From: Chitinophaga pinensis
GTDB lineage: Bacteria > Bacteroidota > Bacteroidia > Flavobacteriales_D > Crocinitomicaceae
Length of the DNA stretch: 64,000 nucleotides
Direction of reading: 5' to 3'
NCBI GenBank assembly: GCA_945883825.1
Contig: CAMCYF010000007.1
Location: 17,463-81,462, forward strand
Shown one piece after another: positions 42,264-52,063 of this stretch (the stretch's first letter is position 1; the number at the start of each line of letters is the position of its first letter). The notes beneath the pieces are model-generated. The model was given only the letters and a program-made list of their open reading frames with translations, was not told where the DNA came from and ran no database searches. The position numbers and the translations under genes are program-made.

Positions 42264-43862
42264 ATGAAAATTCAAAGTACAAAAAGACAAGCCACCAATT
42301 TATTTTCAGAAAAAGATCTCTTGCTCTCTGAAAGTCAACACGAACTATCCGACTTTATTGGAATTCCATTTTCAAAAGATGCCTTTCAAAAACAAGCACT
42401 GCTCAAATCCAATGAATTTAGTCCTCAGAAAAGAGAATTATTGGTAAAAGTCCTACAAAAAAATTACGCTACAATTGATGGAAATGAAGCATGTCTAAAA
42501 AACATCTCTGCACTGACAAACGAAATTTGTTTTACTATTACGACAGGTCATCAATTAAGTTTATTGACCGGACCAATTTATTTTATTTATAAAATTCTTC
42601 ATGTTATAAAACAATGTGACGAGCTTAAAGTATCTTATCCTGATTTGCAGTTTGTTCCGGTCTATTGGATGGCTTCTGAAGACCACGACTTCGAGGAAAT
42701 TAAGTCATTCATGCTTTTTGGAAAAGAGATTAAATGGAACACCGAACAAAGTGGTGCAGTCGGAAGAATGACACTCGATGGTCTTCAGGAAGTGAAAAAT
42801 AAAATAGCAGATGTTTTTCAAAATAATGATAATTCTGAAGCAAAAGAATGGATTGACAAATTAAATGGTGAAACCTATGGAAAAGCTTTTTTTGAATTTA
42901 TTCATCATCTATTTGGAAAACACGGATTGCTAATTTTAGACGCTGATAATCCAAACCTAAAAAAAGCGTTTTCTCCAATCTTAAAAGAGGAATTGACTTC
43001 TTTTTTTTCAATGGAAGAAGTCCTCAAAACAAATAAAAGACTATTAGCAAGAAATATTAAACCTCAAGTAAATCCGAGGGAAATTAATTTGTTTTTTCTT
43101 TCAAAAAACAAGCGGGAACGAATTATTTACGAAAATAATAAGTACAACATTGGAGCTCAAAATTTTTCAAAAGAAGAAGTATTGCAAATGTTGGAAAAAA
43201 TACCAGAATCCTTTTCACCAAATGTAATTCTAAGACCGCTATATCAGGAATATATTCTTCCAAATTTATGTTATATTGGAGGTCTTGGTGAATTAAATTA
43301 CTGGTTACAACTAAAATCAAGCTTTGAAAGAGTAAATCTAACTTTTCCACTTATTCAAGTTCGAAGTAGTCTAATTTGGATTGATAGTTCAACGAAAAAT
43401 AAAATGAATTCTGTTGATCTTTCAGAAGCCGATATTTTTAGAACAACTAATGAATTAACAAAGTCTTTTATTAGTAAAAATGAAAAGGATACAATTGATT
43501 TTTCAGAGATTAACGAACATGCAACTAACTTAAAAAAAGAAATTTTTACTAAGTCCTTAGCAATTGATCAAGCGCTAAATCCATTTATAGAGGCTGAAAT
43601 AACTAGAATTGAAAAACAATTGGAGGTTATTCAAAGTAAATTGGAAAAATCTGTAAAATTAAAACACGAAAAAGCACTAAAAACCATTGGTCAAATTAAA
43701 GAAAAATTATTTCCGAATAATAATTTACAAGAACGCTCGCTAAATTTTTTGCAACTTTGTAAAAATGGTGAAATTTCTTCTTTTATTGAAACTATTTTTC
43801 AAACTATTGACCCATTTAACAGTGATATTTTAATTTTAACAGAAGAACATGAAGCAAAATAA
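42264..43862 (+). CDS. bshC: Bacillithiol biosynthesis cysteine-adding enzyme BshC
   Basis: Adds cysteine to GlcN-malate, the last step of bacillithiol synthesis. 532 residues, the normal size. The Rossmann-like core includes ITTGHQLSLLTGPIYFIYK and VYWMASEDHDFEE, both typical, with a coiled-coil C-terminal region (about 440-480). This predicts that the organism uses bacillithiol as its low-molecular-weight thiol; bshA and bshB are not in the window. The last 14 bp overlap the start of the KDPG aldolase gene. Confidence 0.93.
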   Translation: MKIQSTKRQATNLFSEKDLLLSESQHELSDFIGIPFSKDAFQKQALLKSNEFSPQKRELLVKVLQKNYATIDGNEACLKNISALTNEICFTITTGHQLSLLTGPIYFIYKILHVIKQCDELKVSYPDLQFVPVYWMASEDHDFEEIKSFMLFGKEIKWNTEQSGAVGRMTLDGLQEVKNKIADVFQNNDNSEAKEWIDKLNGETYGKAFFEFIHHLFGKHGLLILDADNPNLKKAFSPILKEELTSFFSMEEVLKTNKRLLARNIKPQVNPREINLFFLSKNKRERIIYENNKYNIGAQNFSKEEVLQMLEKIPESFSPNVILRPLYQEYILPNLCYIGGLGELNYWLQLKSSFERVNLTFPLIQVRSSLIWIDSSTKNKMNSVDLSEADIFRTTNELTKSFISKNEKDTIDFSEINEHATNLKKEIFTKSLAIDQALNPFIEAEITRIEKQLEVIQSKLEKSVKLKHEKALKTIGQIKEKLFPNNNLQERSLNFLQLCKNGEISSFIETIFQTIDPFNSDILILTEEHEAK

Positions 43863-44409
43863 TATTCGTGAGGTACTTTCTCATCACCCAATAATTCCTG
43901 TCATAAACTTCAATGATATAGATGAAGTTATTCCAATGATTGAAAAATTAAAAGCAAAAAATATTTACTGTATCGAAATTACTTTACGAACTCCAATTGC
44001 TTATGATTCAATTCGCTTAGCAAAAGAAAAATTTGGGCATGAAATCACTATTGGAATGGGGACAATTGTTTCGAAAGATCAAATTGCCAAAGCAATAGAA
44101 TTAAAAGTAGATTTTTTAGTAAGCCCCGGTCTTATTTCAGGTTTGTCTTCTCATTTCGAAGACTCAGGAATTCCCTTTATACTCGGGGTTGCAACTCCCA
44201 GCGACATTATTAACGGAATACAATTTGGCTGGGATACTTTTAAATTCTTTCCAGCACATCTTTTCGGAGGTTTAAATGCCCTAAAAACATACGGGCAAGT
44301 ATTTCCTGAGATAAAATTTTGTCCAACTGGAGGAATCACAGAAGAAAGCTACCAATCCTATTTAGCATTAGAAAATGTTATTTCGATTGGAGGATCTTGG
44401 CTTAAGTGA
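43849..44409 (+). CDS. eda: KDPG aldolase, C-terminally shortened
   Basis: Class I aldolase of the Entner-Doudoroff route that cleaves KDPG to pyruvate and glyceraldehyde-3-phosphate. 186 residues. The general base Glu43 and Arg47 lie in IEITLRTPIAY, the Schiff-base Lys132 in FKFFPAHLFGG, and PTGGI binds phosphate. The protein stops right after the ISIGGSWL motif, whereas E. coli Eda has about 25 more residues (final helix). It overlaps bshC by 14 bp and is separated by about 3.8 kb from edd. Confidence 0.9.
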   Translation: MKQNNIREVLSHHPIIPVINFNDIDEVIPMIEKLKAKNIYCIEITLRTPIAYDSIRLAKEKFGHEITIGMGTIVSKDQIAKAIELKVDFLVSPGLISGLSSHFEDSGIPFILGVATPSDIINGIQFGWDTFKFFPAHLFGGLNALKTYGQVFPEIKFCPTGGITEESYQSYLALENVISIGGSWLK

Positions 44410-44411
44410 AA

Positions 44412-45515
44412 TTAGTGCTTGTGATTTGGATCGCTGTGATCATGTGCATCTTGACTTGGAGGAGTAATAGAAATAATCTCTACATCAAATACTAAGTCAG
44501 AATATGGAGGAATAGCACCTGGTCGTCCATCTTTTCCATAAGCTTGAAAATACGGGATAATAAATCTTCCTTTGCCCCCCTGCCCTAACATTGCAATACC
44601 TTCCTCAAATCCAGGAATCATTTTTTGGTCTATAAATGTAAAGTCCATCGGTGCATTTCTATCGCGAGAGGAATCAAATTGTTTTCCATCTGCTCTAAAT
44701 GTACCAACATAATGAAGTGAAACTTTCGATCCTTTAACAGGCTTAAGTTTATCTATTCCTTTATTTTCTATAAAATATACAAGTCCTGTTTTAGAAATTT
44801 GAGCTTTTGGATTTTGTTTCTTTACTTCAGAAAACATAAATGCTGTGTAATCTGTTTCTGACATACTAGAAATCTTAGCGTATTGTTCATTATTTTTAAG
44901 TGCTGCTGCTTTTTTTAGTCCATAAATTTTATCAAACTCTTGCATTGCATTCCACTTGTTTGCTTTCGAACCATAACGCATAATTGAAACTGAAATCATC
45001 ACATCTTCCTGTTCAATTTTATTTACAATGTCCATACCTTCAACCACATGTCCAAAAACAGTATGCTTTCCATCTAACCAAGATGTTTCTTTGTGCGTTA
45101 TAAAAAATTGACTGCCATTTGTTGCAGGTCCAGAATTAGCCATTGATAAAATACCCGGTCCACTGTGTTTTAGATCTGCAACAATTTCATCATCAAATTT
45201 ATAACCTGGATCTCCGGATCCATTTCCAAGAGGGCAACCACCTTGAATCATAAAATCCTTGATAACACGATGAAATTTTAATCCATTGTAAAAAGGCGTA
45301 GAGATAACTTTATCATCTACTTTAAAATTCCCTTCGGCTAAACCCACAAAATTAGCAACCGTCATAGGTGTTTTTTCATATTCCAAAACACAAATAATTG
45401 AACCTTTTGACGTTAAAAAATTAGCGTAAATTCCATCAGGTAAAACATTTGAACTTTGAGCACAAATAGATAACTGAGCAACAAGAGCAGTAATAAGAGC
45501 AAAAAATGACTTCAT
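44412..45515 (-). CDS. Exported cyclophilin-FKBP fusion peptidyl-prolyl isomerase
   Basis: 367 residues. Signal peptide (to about residue 20, SICAQ), a cyclophilin domain (about 28-185; FHRVIKDFMIQGG, SMANSGPATNGSQFFIT and VFGHVVEGMDIV), a helical linker, and an FKBP domain (about 250-352; VSLHYVGTFRADGKQFDSSRD, IPGFEEGIAMLGQGGKGRF and AYGKDGRPGAIPPYSDLVFDVE). The C-terminus is a His-rich tail (AHDHSDPNHKH) reminiscent of metal-binding SlyD tails. It probably folds exported proteins in the periplasm. It lies 29 bp after the next FKBP gene, likely one transcript. Confidence 0.93.
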   Translation of the reverse strand: MKSFFALITALVAQLSICAQSSNVLPDGIYANFLTSKGSIICVLEYEKTPMTVANFVGLAEGNFKVDDKVISTPFYNGLKFHRVIKDFMIQGGCPLGNGSGDPGYKFDDEIVADLKHSGPGILSMANSGPATNGSQFFITHKETSWLDGKHTVFGHVVEGMDIVNKIEQEDVMISVSIMRYGSKANKWNAMQEFDKIYGLKKAAALKNNEQYAKISSMSETDYTAFMFSEVKKQNPKAQISKTGLVYFIENKGIDKLKPVKGSKVSLHYVGTFRADGKQFDSSRDRNAPMDFTFIDQKMIPGFEEGIAMLGQGGKGRFIIPYFQAYGKDGRPGAIPPYSDLVFDVEIISITPPSQDAHDHSDPNHKH

Positions 45516-45544
45516 AACTTTATTTTTAGAATATTTATTTTAAT

Positions 45545-46219
45545 TTATTTTTCAATACTAAGTAATTCAACTTCAAAAACCAAAGGCATAAATGGCTCTA
45601 TAATATCTCCCTGAGGACTTTCGCCATAAGCCAACTCCTGAGGAATGTATAGCATAAATTTAGACCCTACTGGCATAAGTTGAAGACCTTCAATCCAACC
45701 TGGTATTACTTGGTTCAAAGCAAATGTAATTGGTTCTCCTCTATCTACAGAACTATCAAATACTTTTCCTTCTGGAGTAGTTCCATGATAATGAACTTTT
45801 ACATTCGAAGTATCTGTTGGTTTTGGTCCTTTACCCATTGTGATAACCTTATATTGTAAACCTGATGCCGTGACTTTTACCTTTGGATCCTTTTTATTGT
45901 TCTCTAAAAAAGCTACTCCTTTTGCCTTATTTGCTTCAAATACTTTGGCATTTTCTGCTGCTTTTTGCGCAGTCTTATTTTCAAAATAAGAGGAAATCGT
46001 TTTTCCACCATCATCTACTATTAAAGATTCAACAGCATTGATTTCATTTAATAATCCTTGTAACATTAAATCCCTATTAACTTCGGGCATTTCTCGAGCA
46101 ATATTTCCGCCAATACTCTTTCCAATAAGATAAGATACAGAATCTACTTGATTCATATTTTGGCCAAAGGTTGTTAAGCTAACAAGCGAAACAAAAAGTA
46201 AAGAAAAAGTTTTTTTCAT
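45545..46219 (-). CDS. Exported FKBP-type peptidyl-prolyl isomerase (Mip/FklB-like)
   Basis: 224 residues. Signal peptide (cleaved near TTFGQ, residue 20), a helical dimerisation domain of the Mip/FkpA kind (about 25-110), and an FKBP domain with VKVHYHGTTPEGKVFDSSVDRGEPITF and IPGWIEGLQLMPVGSKFMLYIPQELAYG (markers only). It forms a likely operon with nadK upstream (23-bp gap) and the cyclophilin-FKBP gene downstream. Confidence 0.93.
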   Translation of the reverse strand: MKKTFSLLFVSLVSLTTFGQNMNQVDSVSYLIGKSIGGNIAREMPEVNRDLMLQGLLNEINAVESLIVDDGGKTISSYFENKTAQKAAENAKVFEANKAKGVAFLENNKKDPKVKVTASGLQYKVITMGKGPKPTDTSNVKVHYHGTTPEGKVFDSSVDRGEPITFALNQVIPGWIEGLQLMPVGSKFMLYIPQELAYGESPQGDIIEPFMPLVFEVELLSIEK

Positions 46220-46242
46220 TTTATTTTATTTTTAATTAATAT

Positions 46243-47121
46243 TTAATTTCTAGTGTCTATTCCCCACATCATTTTATTTCGGATAGTATCAAGAAAATTA
46301 TTGTCTTCAAATTTAATGACATTTATCATAAATTCCGCTTTTTTGATGATAACTTCTTCACCCTGCTTGATACTTTTTGAATTTCCATCCAAGCTCAAGA
46401 GATAAGTTCTATCTCTTCCTTCTACAGAAAGTGAAATTGGCAAATGGTCAGGAACTACAACAGGACGAACATTTAGATTATGAGGTGCAATTGGAGTAAG
46501 AATGTGTACTTGACAACCAGGTGTTATAATCGGTCCACCGCAACTCAAGTTGTAAGCTGTTGATCCTGTTGGAGTGGCGACAATTAAACCATCTGCCCAA
46601 TAAGCATTCAAATACTTATTATCTAAAGAAGCATGAACCGTAATCATTGATGCAGTATCTTTCTTGTGCAGCGTTAATTCATTTAAAGCAAAATTATTTT
46701 CCCCAAAAATATCTTCTTCTGTAAAAACACGTAACAATGAACGCTTTTGAAATTCAAATTCCTTTTCTTTTACTTGTGTTAGCGTATGGTGAATTTGTTC
46801 TTTTGAGATATTTGCAAGAAATCCTAAGCGCCCCATATTAATTCCCATTATTGGAACTCCTGAATCTTGAATATAACTTACAGTTTTTAAAAATGTTCCA
46901 TCACCACCCATGCTAATTGTAAGATCAATCCCAGATTTAAAATCCAAATGACTTTTAAATGTTTGGTATTTTTCTGAAATACCGATTTTAGAAACTAACA
47001 GAGCTTTTAAATCTTCCTCCAATACTGCTTCCCAGCCAAAATCTTCGAGGTACTTTAGCATTTCAGTAAAATACTCGGCGCTATGCTTGCTGACTTTTCT
47101 TCCGTAAATTGCAACCCGCAT
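46243..47121 (-). CDS. nadK: NAD kinase
   Basis: Phosphorylates NAD to NADP. 292 residues, normal. The family signature is GGDGTFLKTVSYI, followed by GINMGRLGFLA, the ATP/NAD site ALNELTLHKKD and ADGLIVATPTGSTAYNLSCGGPII, with LSLDGNS near the end. It begins 3 bp after the CBS-domain gene. It supplies the NADP used by the zwf and trxB products nearby. Confidence 0.96.
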   Translation of the reverse strand: MRVAIYGRKVSKHSAEYFTEMLKYLEDFGWEAVLEEDLKALLVSKIGISEKYQTFKSHLDFKSGIDLTISMGGDGTFLKTVSYIQDSGVPIMGINMGRLGFLANISKEQIHHTLTQVKEKEFEFQKRSLLRVFTEEDIFGENNFALNELTLHKKDTASMITVHASLDNKYLNAYWADGLIVATPTGSTAYNLSCGGPIITPGCQVHILTPIAPHNLNVRPVVVPDHLPISLSVEGRDRTYLLSLDGNSKSIKQGEEVIIKKAEFMINVIKFEDNNFLDTIRNKMMWGIDTRN

Positions 47122-47124
47122 GGT

Positions 47125-47841
47125 TTAAAATTTTAAATAATGCATCAGTGAATCAAATCTCGCTTGCAAATCGTCATTGTCCATACTTTTTTGAAATGAT
47201 TCTTTAACGACATAATCATAACGTTCAAAAGTTCGAATAATTGAAGACAAATCTAATTTATTTATTTTTAAGGTGATTTCCAATTTTGAAGACGAAGAAT
47301 TTGTTAAAATGTATGAACTTAAAATCCGAGCATTATTACTTTCTACAATTTGAGCTATTTGTGCCATGGAATAATCAATATTATTGATTTCTAAAATTAG
47401 AATTCCACCAACTTCTTTCATGCTTCCCGTATTGGCTAGTTGCACCATTAAATGATAAATGGTGGTACAGCCCAAATAATTTTCATTTTCATCAAGAATC
47501 GGTAAAACACTTAGATTAAATTCTGATATTTTAGCGAGAACCTCGAAAACATGAGAATTTGCAAAAACATAAGGGCGAGGTAAATGATCAAATAAGCCAT
47601 CCAATGAATTTTCTGCATTCAAGCGATCTAAAATATCCGATTCAGAAACAACACCAACAAAATTCCCGTTTTTTAAAACTGGAAGGTGTGAAACCTTAAA
47701 TTCATCCATCCAATTCAGTGCTTTCTCTCCTGAATCTGTATGGATTAGAGGTGGAATTTCTTCTGTAATTAAATCAATTGCTTTCATAAACGTGGCCAAA
47801 GTAGTAAAATCCTCTGAGAGTTTGTAATTTTGAGCTGTCAA
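47125..47841 (-). CDS. CBS-pair protein with C-terminal ACT-like domain
   Basis: 238 residues. Two CBS motifs in the first 140 residues ([41 protein letters not shown]), then a beta-alpha-beta ACT-like region (about 145-225, [21 protein letters not shown]). Such proteins usually sense adenine nucleotides or amino acids. It lies 3 bp before nadK, so a role in tuning NADP or vitamin B6 metabolism can be proposed (pdxJ is divergent, 10 bp away). The ligand is unknown. Confidence 0.88.
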   Translation of the reverse strand: MTAQNYKLSEDFTTLATFMKAIDLITEEIPPLIHTDSGEKALNWMDEFKVSHLPVLKNGNFVGVVSESDILDRLNAENSLDGLFDHLPRPYVFANSHVFEVLAKISEFNLSVLPILDENENYLGCTTIYHLMVQLANTGSMKEVGGILILEINNIDYSMAQIAQIVESNNARILSSYILTNSSSSKLEITLKINKLDLSSIIRTFERYDYVVKESFQKSMDNDDLQARFDSLMHYLKF

Positions 47842-47851
47842 AAATTATACC

Positions 47852-48568
47852 ATGACTAAATTAAGTGTCAATATTAACAAAATTGCAAGTATTCGAAATG
47901 CAAGAGGTGGAAATGTACCCAACCTTTTAAATTTTGCAGTTGATTGCGAACGTTTTGGTGCTGATGGTATTACAATTCATCCTCGACCTGATGAACGTCA
48001 TATAACAAAGAAAGACGCCTACGAATTAAAAGATGTCATTCAAAAAGAATTTAATATTGAAGGATTCCCCGATATCCGTTTTATGGAAATCATCAAAGAT
48101 TTGCGACCAACACAAGCAACACTTGTTCCAGATCCACCAGGTGTATTGACTTCAAATGCCGGATGGGACACAAAAGTAAATTTTGATTTTCTTCAAAAGA
48201 CTTGTAGCCAGCTTAGTGATTGGGGAGTTCGAACTTCTATTTTCATTGAACCAGATTTAGAGAAAATTGAATTAGCACAAAAACTAGGTGTTAATCGCAT
48301 TGAGTTATATACTGGACCATACGCAGCAGATTTTAGTCGAGATAAACTAAAAGCAATTCAATCCTATATAACTGCAACCCAACAGGCGATAGATTTAGGA
48401 TTAGGAATTAATGCCGGCCACGATTTAAATTTAGAAAACCTAAATTATTTTAAAAAATCATTGCCGCGCTTAGATGAAGTTTCTATCGGTCATGCACTTA
48501 TTTCTGACGCACTCTATTTAGGCATTGAAAATGCCATTCAACGCTATAAATTCTTACTTCTCGATTAA
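47852..48568 (+). CDS. pdxJ: Pyridoxine 5'-phosphate synthase
   Basis: Condenses 1-deoxyxylulose-5-phosphate and aminoacetone phosphate to pyridoxine 5'-phosphate. 238 residues. [32 protein letters not shown] (catalytic His region), [13 protein letters not shown] and [11 protein letters not shown] mark the family. The start is 10 bp from the divergent CBS gene, so the two share a tiny promoter region. Its last 15 bp overlap the convergent channel gene. Confidence 0.96.
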   Translation: MTKLSVNINKIASIRNARGGNVPNLLNFAVDCERFGADGITIHPRPDERHITKKDAYELKDVIQKEFNIEGFPDIRFMEIIKDLRPTQATLVPDPPGVLTSNAGWDTKVNFDFLQKTCSQLSDWGVRTSIFIEPDLEKIELAQKLGVNRIELYTGPYAADFSRDKLKAIQSYITATQQAIDLGLGINAGHDLNLENLNYFKKSLPRLDEVSIGHALISDALYLGIENAIQRYKFLLLD

Positions 48569-49690
48569 ATTTTCTTTATCTGAATTCATCAAAATATCCC
48601 TTTTTGGATAAGGGATTTTAATCTCATATTCGCGAAATAAACGATCAATTTCAAAACGAATTTCTGATTTATAATTATTAATATCCCAACTCTGATCAGC
48701 CCAAAAAACCAATTCTAATTCAAGACCTGAATCACCAAAATTTGCAAGCCGAACAAGAATAGGATGACTCTTTTTAACTTTGGGGTGAGCCAAAGCAGCT
48801 TGTTTAAGTAAGCGCTTAATCAATTCGGTATTTGCACCATACTCTACAGTCAGGTTTATAATAAAGCGCGTTAATTCTGAACCATGACTCCAGTTTTCAA
48901 CTTGTTCTTGTGTAAGTCGAGTATTCGGAATAATTAATACATTCCCCTCTCTAGTTTGAATTTGAGAAGTACGGACATTGATTTTTACAATCTTTGCGAC
49001 AATTCCACTTGAAGACTTAGTTGAATTTTTTGAGCCGCTTGTTATTTCTACAATATCTCCCACACGAAGATTACCTTCAAATAGCAAGACAAAACCAGCA
49101 AAAACATCTTTAAAAACATCTTGAAGGCCAAGGCCAATTCCAACTAATAAAGCAGCGGATCCTGTTAATAACAAGGTTACATCAACATCTAAAATTTGTA
49201 GACAGAAGATAATTGCAAAGACATAAATAAAATATTTTGCAATTTTGACATAAACATACTCGGTTGATATGTCACTATTAGCAGCTTTTCGGAATTTTCT
49301 TCCAATAACTATTTTAGAAAAATTAACGAGAATTCTTGATGCAAAAAAGATCGTAAGTATTACAAATATGTCAAAGAAATTTAGATGAAAAGATTTTAAA
49401 TCAATTAATTTAAAATTTAAAAAATCCTGAAAAGTAATGAGCTTATTATTAAATTTTAAACTTAAAAAAGCTAAGTAAATCGCAAGTAAATAAACACTCT
49501 GACTAATTAGTTTTAGCCAAGCAACACGTCTGCCCTCCATGTTAATATTTGCAGTTTCAACATACTTTTTAAGGAAACGATGGACTATTCTTTTAAGAAT
49601 TGCGGCAATGAAAAAAATAAGAGTAAGGAAAACTAAATTCCAGAAACAAATTTTAAATGGACCAAGAGAAAAGAGAGTTGTACTTAGCAT
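48554..49690 (-). CDS. Mechanosensitive ion channel (MscS family)
   Basis: 378 residues with about four or five N-terminal membrane helices, the pore helix region [21 protein letters not shown], and the cytoplasmic beta domain [20 protein letters not shown] followed by the alpha/beta vestibule. It opens under membrane tension to release solutes. It lies 3 bp after dnaG and ends convergently with pdxJ. It has extra N-terminal helices compared with E. coli MscS. Confidence 0.93.
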   Translation of the reverse strand: MLSTTLFSLGPFKICFWNLVFLTLIFFIAAILKRIVHRFLKKYVETANINMEGRRVAWLKLISQSVYLLAIYLAFLSLKFNNKLITFQDFLNFKLIDLKSFHLNFFDIFVILTIFFASRILVNFSKIVIGRKFRKAANSDISTEYVYVKIAKYFIYVFAIIFCLQILDVDVTLLLTGSAALLVGIGLGLQDVFKDVFAGFVLLFEGNLRVGDIVEITSGSKNSTKSSSGIVAKIVKINVRTSQIQTREGNVLIIPNTRLTQEQVENWSHGSELTRFIINLTVEYGANTELIKRLLKQAALAHPKVKKSHPILVRLANFGDSGLELELVFWADQSWDINNYKSEIRFEIDRLFREYEIKIPYPKRDILMNSDKENLIEK

Positions 49691-49693
49691 AAC

Positions 49694-51658
49694 TTATTTT
49701 AGAATTATTCTACCTAATTTTTCTGAAATAACTTTTTTTACATTTTCATAAAGCATTTGTTGACCCAACGCTAATAAAATATCTTCATCTGATAAATCTC
49801 CTTTACTTATATCCGATTTAATTGAGAGTAAATGGTCTTCAACTTTCTTGTATTTAAAATTGTAAATAATATTCATTACTGTTGAATATAAATCATCGCT
49901 TTCAGATTTTGTGAAAATACTAAATTTAGTAATCCAATTTGTACTGAGTTCTATTTCTCGACTCTCAATATCCGATACAAAAGAAACGATTTCCTGATCT
50001 TCAATTCGTTTGAAATAAGAAGCTGTATAAAATGTTTTTTCGTTCAATCCTTCAATAATTTTATCATATATCTTAATAAATAATGGGTATTCAAAAGTCA
50101 AAAGGTCTTGCTCCAATTCTTGATGAATTAATTCAACCACACTTGTTTTATGCAATTCATTTGAATCCAATGCTAAAGTTTCTATTTCTCTCGTTCCAAA
50201 GCAAATCATCATGCGCATTAATTCTTCTTCGTGTTTAAAACGGAAAGCGTCCTCTTTCGTTGGATCAGTCGTTTCTTGACTTTTTATAAGATCATTCTCA
50301 GGTAATGGAACTTGATTAAATTCCGGTTCTTGAAATTGTTTAGACAGGCTATTTCTTCGCAAACGCATCAATTCATTGCTAATAATAGATTCTTCAATGT
50401 CAAATTGCCGAGCGATTTCCTTCACGTAAACACTTCGTGTTATTTGATCAGGAATAAGTCCTACAGATTGTACAATTTCTCGAATTAAATCTGATTTTTT
50501 TAAGGGGTCATTTTCACCATCTTTTAATAAAATCTGAGCTTTAAAGGTGATGAAATCCTGTTTCTGCTCTTTAATAAATATTGCAAGTTCAGCATTGGAA
50601 TTCTTTTTTGCAAAAGAATCTGGGTCTTCACCATCTGGGAAAAGGACAACTTTAACATTCATTCCCTCTTCCAAAATCAAATCAATTCCTCGAAAAGAAG
50701 CTTTAATTCCAGCAGCGTCTCCGTCATATAGAATTGTAAGATTCTTCGTATAGCGCTTAACTAATTTAACTTGCTCCTTTGTTAACGATGTGCCGGAAGA
50801 AGAAACAACATTTTGAATGCCCGACTGGTGCATACTTATTACATCCGTATAACCTTCGCAAAGCAAACATTCATCGTATTTTACAATTTCACCCTTGGAA
50901 AAATATAAGCCATAGAGAATTTCACTTTTATTATAAATAATACTCTCAGGAGAATTAAAATACTTTGCAACTTTCTTATCATTAATAAGCGAGCGACCAC
51001 CAAATCCTAAAATACGACCAGAAATACTCTGAATAGGAAATAAAACTCGACCACGAAAGAAGTCAAAATGCCGCTCATCCTTTGATTTAACTAGGCCAAC
51101 TTTTTCCAAATAAGAAAGGGAATATCCTTTTGATAAAGCTGCTTTCGTAAAATCATCACTAACATTCAGGCAATATCCCAATTGAAACTTTTCGATTGTT
51201 TCCTTGGTAAATCCTCGTTCTTCAAAATAACTTAATCCAACTGCTTTTCCTTCCGTACTTTCTTGTAGATTTTGGTAGAAATAATTTTTTGCAAAGTCAT
51301 TGATAATAAAAAGACTTTCTCGTTCTGTTTTATCAGCTAATTCCTTGGCAGTTGGTTCAGACTCTTCTGGAATTTGAACACCGTATTTATTTGCAAGAAA
51401 CCGCAATGCTTCAGGATACGAAAAATGTTCTTTCTCCATTAAAAAAGTAACTACAGAGCCACCTTTTCCAGTCGAAAAACATTTGAAAATTTGTTTTGCA
51501 GGAGAAACTACAAATGAAGGCGTTTTTTCGTCGGTAAAGGGACTTAAGCCCTTTAAATTTGATCCAGCTCTTTTTAAGTTCACAAAGTCACCAATCACAT
51601 CTTCTATTTGAGAAGCTTGCATGATTTGATCGATAATATGTGCCGATATTTTGCTCAT
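49694..51658 (-). CDS. dnaG: DNA primase with degenerate zinc-binding domain
   Basis: Makes RNA primers at the replication fork. 654 residues. The N-terminal domain retains EKTPSFVVSP, but the four zinc ligands of CHC2 primases (CxxH...CxxC) read Ser39, Thr42, Cys60 and Thr63, so only one is left. The TOPRIM domain is intact: LLCEGYTDVISMHQSGI and ILYDGDAAGIKA. The C-terminal helicase-binding part is long and acidic. Related Flavobacteriia primases share the loss. The gene is coupled to the lipoprotein gene upstream: dnaG's ATG touches that gene's last base. Confidence 0.95.
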   Translation of the reverse strand: MSKISAHIIDQIMQASQIEDVIGDFVNLKRAGSNLKGLSPFTDEKTPSFVVSPAKQIFKCFSTGKGGSVVTFLMEKEHFSYPEALRFLANKYGVQIPEESEPTAKELADKTERESLFIINDFAKNYFYQNLQESTEGKAVGLSYFEERGFTKETIEKFQLGYCLNVSDDFTKAALSKGYSLSYLEKVGLVKSKDERHFDFFRGRVLFPIQSISGRILGFGGRSLINDKKVAKYFNSPESIIYNKSEILYGLYFSKGEIVKYDECLLCEGYTDVISMHQSGIQNVVSSSGTSLTKEQVKLVKRYTKNLTILYDGDAAGIKASFRGIDLILEEGMNVKVVLFPDGEDPDSFAKKNSNAELAIFIKEQKQDFITFKAQILLKDGENDPLKKSDLIREIVQSVGLIPDQITRSVYVKEIARQFDIEESIISNELMRLRRNSLSKQFQEPEFNQVPLPENDLIKSQETTDPTKEDAFRFKHEEELMRMMICFGTREIETLALDSNELHKTSVVELIHQELEQDLLTFEYPLFIKIYDKIIEGLNEKTFYTASYFKRIEDQEIVSFVSDIESREIELSTNWITKFSIFTKSESDDLYSTVMNIIYNFKYKKVEDHLLSIKSDISKGDLSDEDILLALGQQMLYENVKKVISEKLGRIILK

Positions 51659-52062
51659 TAGTTTCTTACTCCGTACTCTTTTTCATTAATCAAATTTCCA
51701 TTTTCATCATAGGTTGACCAAAGTCCAATCATCTCATCATTTTGGTATTCGCCTCTGTAATGAATTCTTCCATTGGGATATTTTACGAGTGAAAAACCTT
51801 CTTTTTTTCCGTGATCATATAATGTAAAAGATAATTCTGTGCCATTTTCAGCATAAAAAGTCCATTTTCCGTCTCTATTTCCAAGTTCATCTTGACCACC
51901 TTGAAATTTTATTTGTTTTTTTCCAGGATACCATTCCGTAAAAACGCCATCTTTTACTTCCACTAATTTTTCTTTAGGGATTTCCTCTTTCTTTTTTTCA
52001 GATTTGTTTTCACAAGCACTAATTAAAAACAAAGTAGCAAATAAAAATACTATTTTTTTCAT
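51658..52062 (-). CDS. YwqK/MORN-repeat lipoprotein
   Basis: About 134 residues from the ATG at 52062; a GTG four codons upstream would overlap the previous gene. The signal peptide ends in a lipobox (LISAC). After a lysine-rich spacer come YwqK/MORN-type repeats with GKWTFYAENGTELSF, KEGFSLVKYPNGRIHYRGEYQN and GLWSTYDENGNLINE. Such proteins are often annotated as antitoxin YwqK, but no toxin gene is adjacent and it is exported, so I reject that function. It lies 1 bp after the polyprenyl synthase stop and ends at the dnaG start. Confidence 0.8.
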   Translation of the reverse strand: MKKIVFLFATLFLISACENKSEKKKEEIPKEKLVEVKDGVFTEWYPGKKQIKFQGGQDELGNRDGKWTFYAENGTELSFTLYDHGKKEGFSLVKYPNGRIHYRGEYQNDEMIGLWSTYDENGNLINEKEYGVRN

Positions 52063-52063
52063 T

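Noticed and set aside
51658..52062. Antitoxin YwqK role for the MORN-repeat lipoprotein
   Set aside because: No toxin gene is adjacent, it carries a lipobox signal peptide, and it is embedded between a prenyl synthase and dnaG. The antitoxin name is a common over-annotation.
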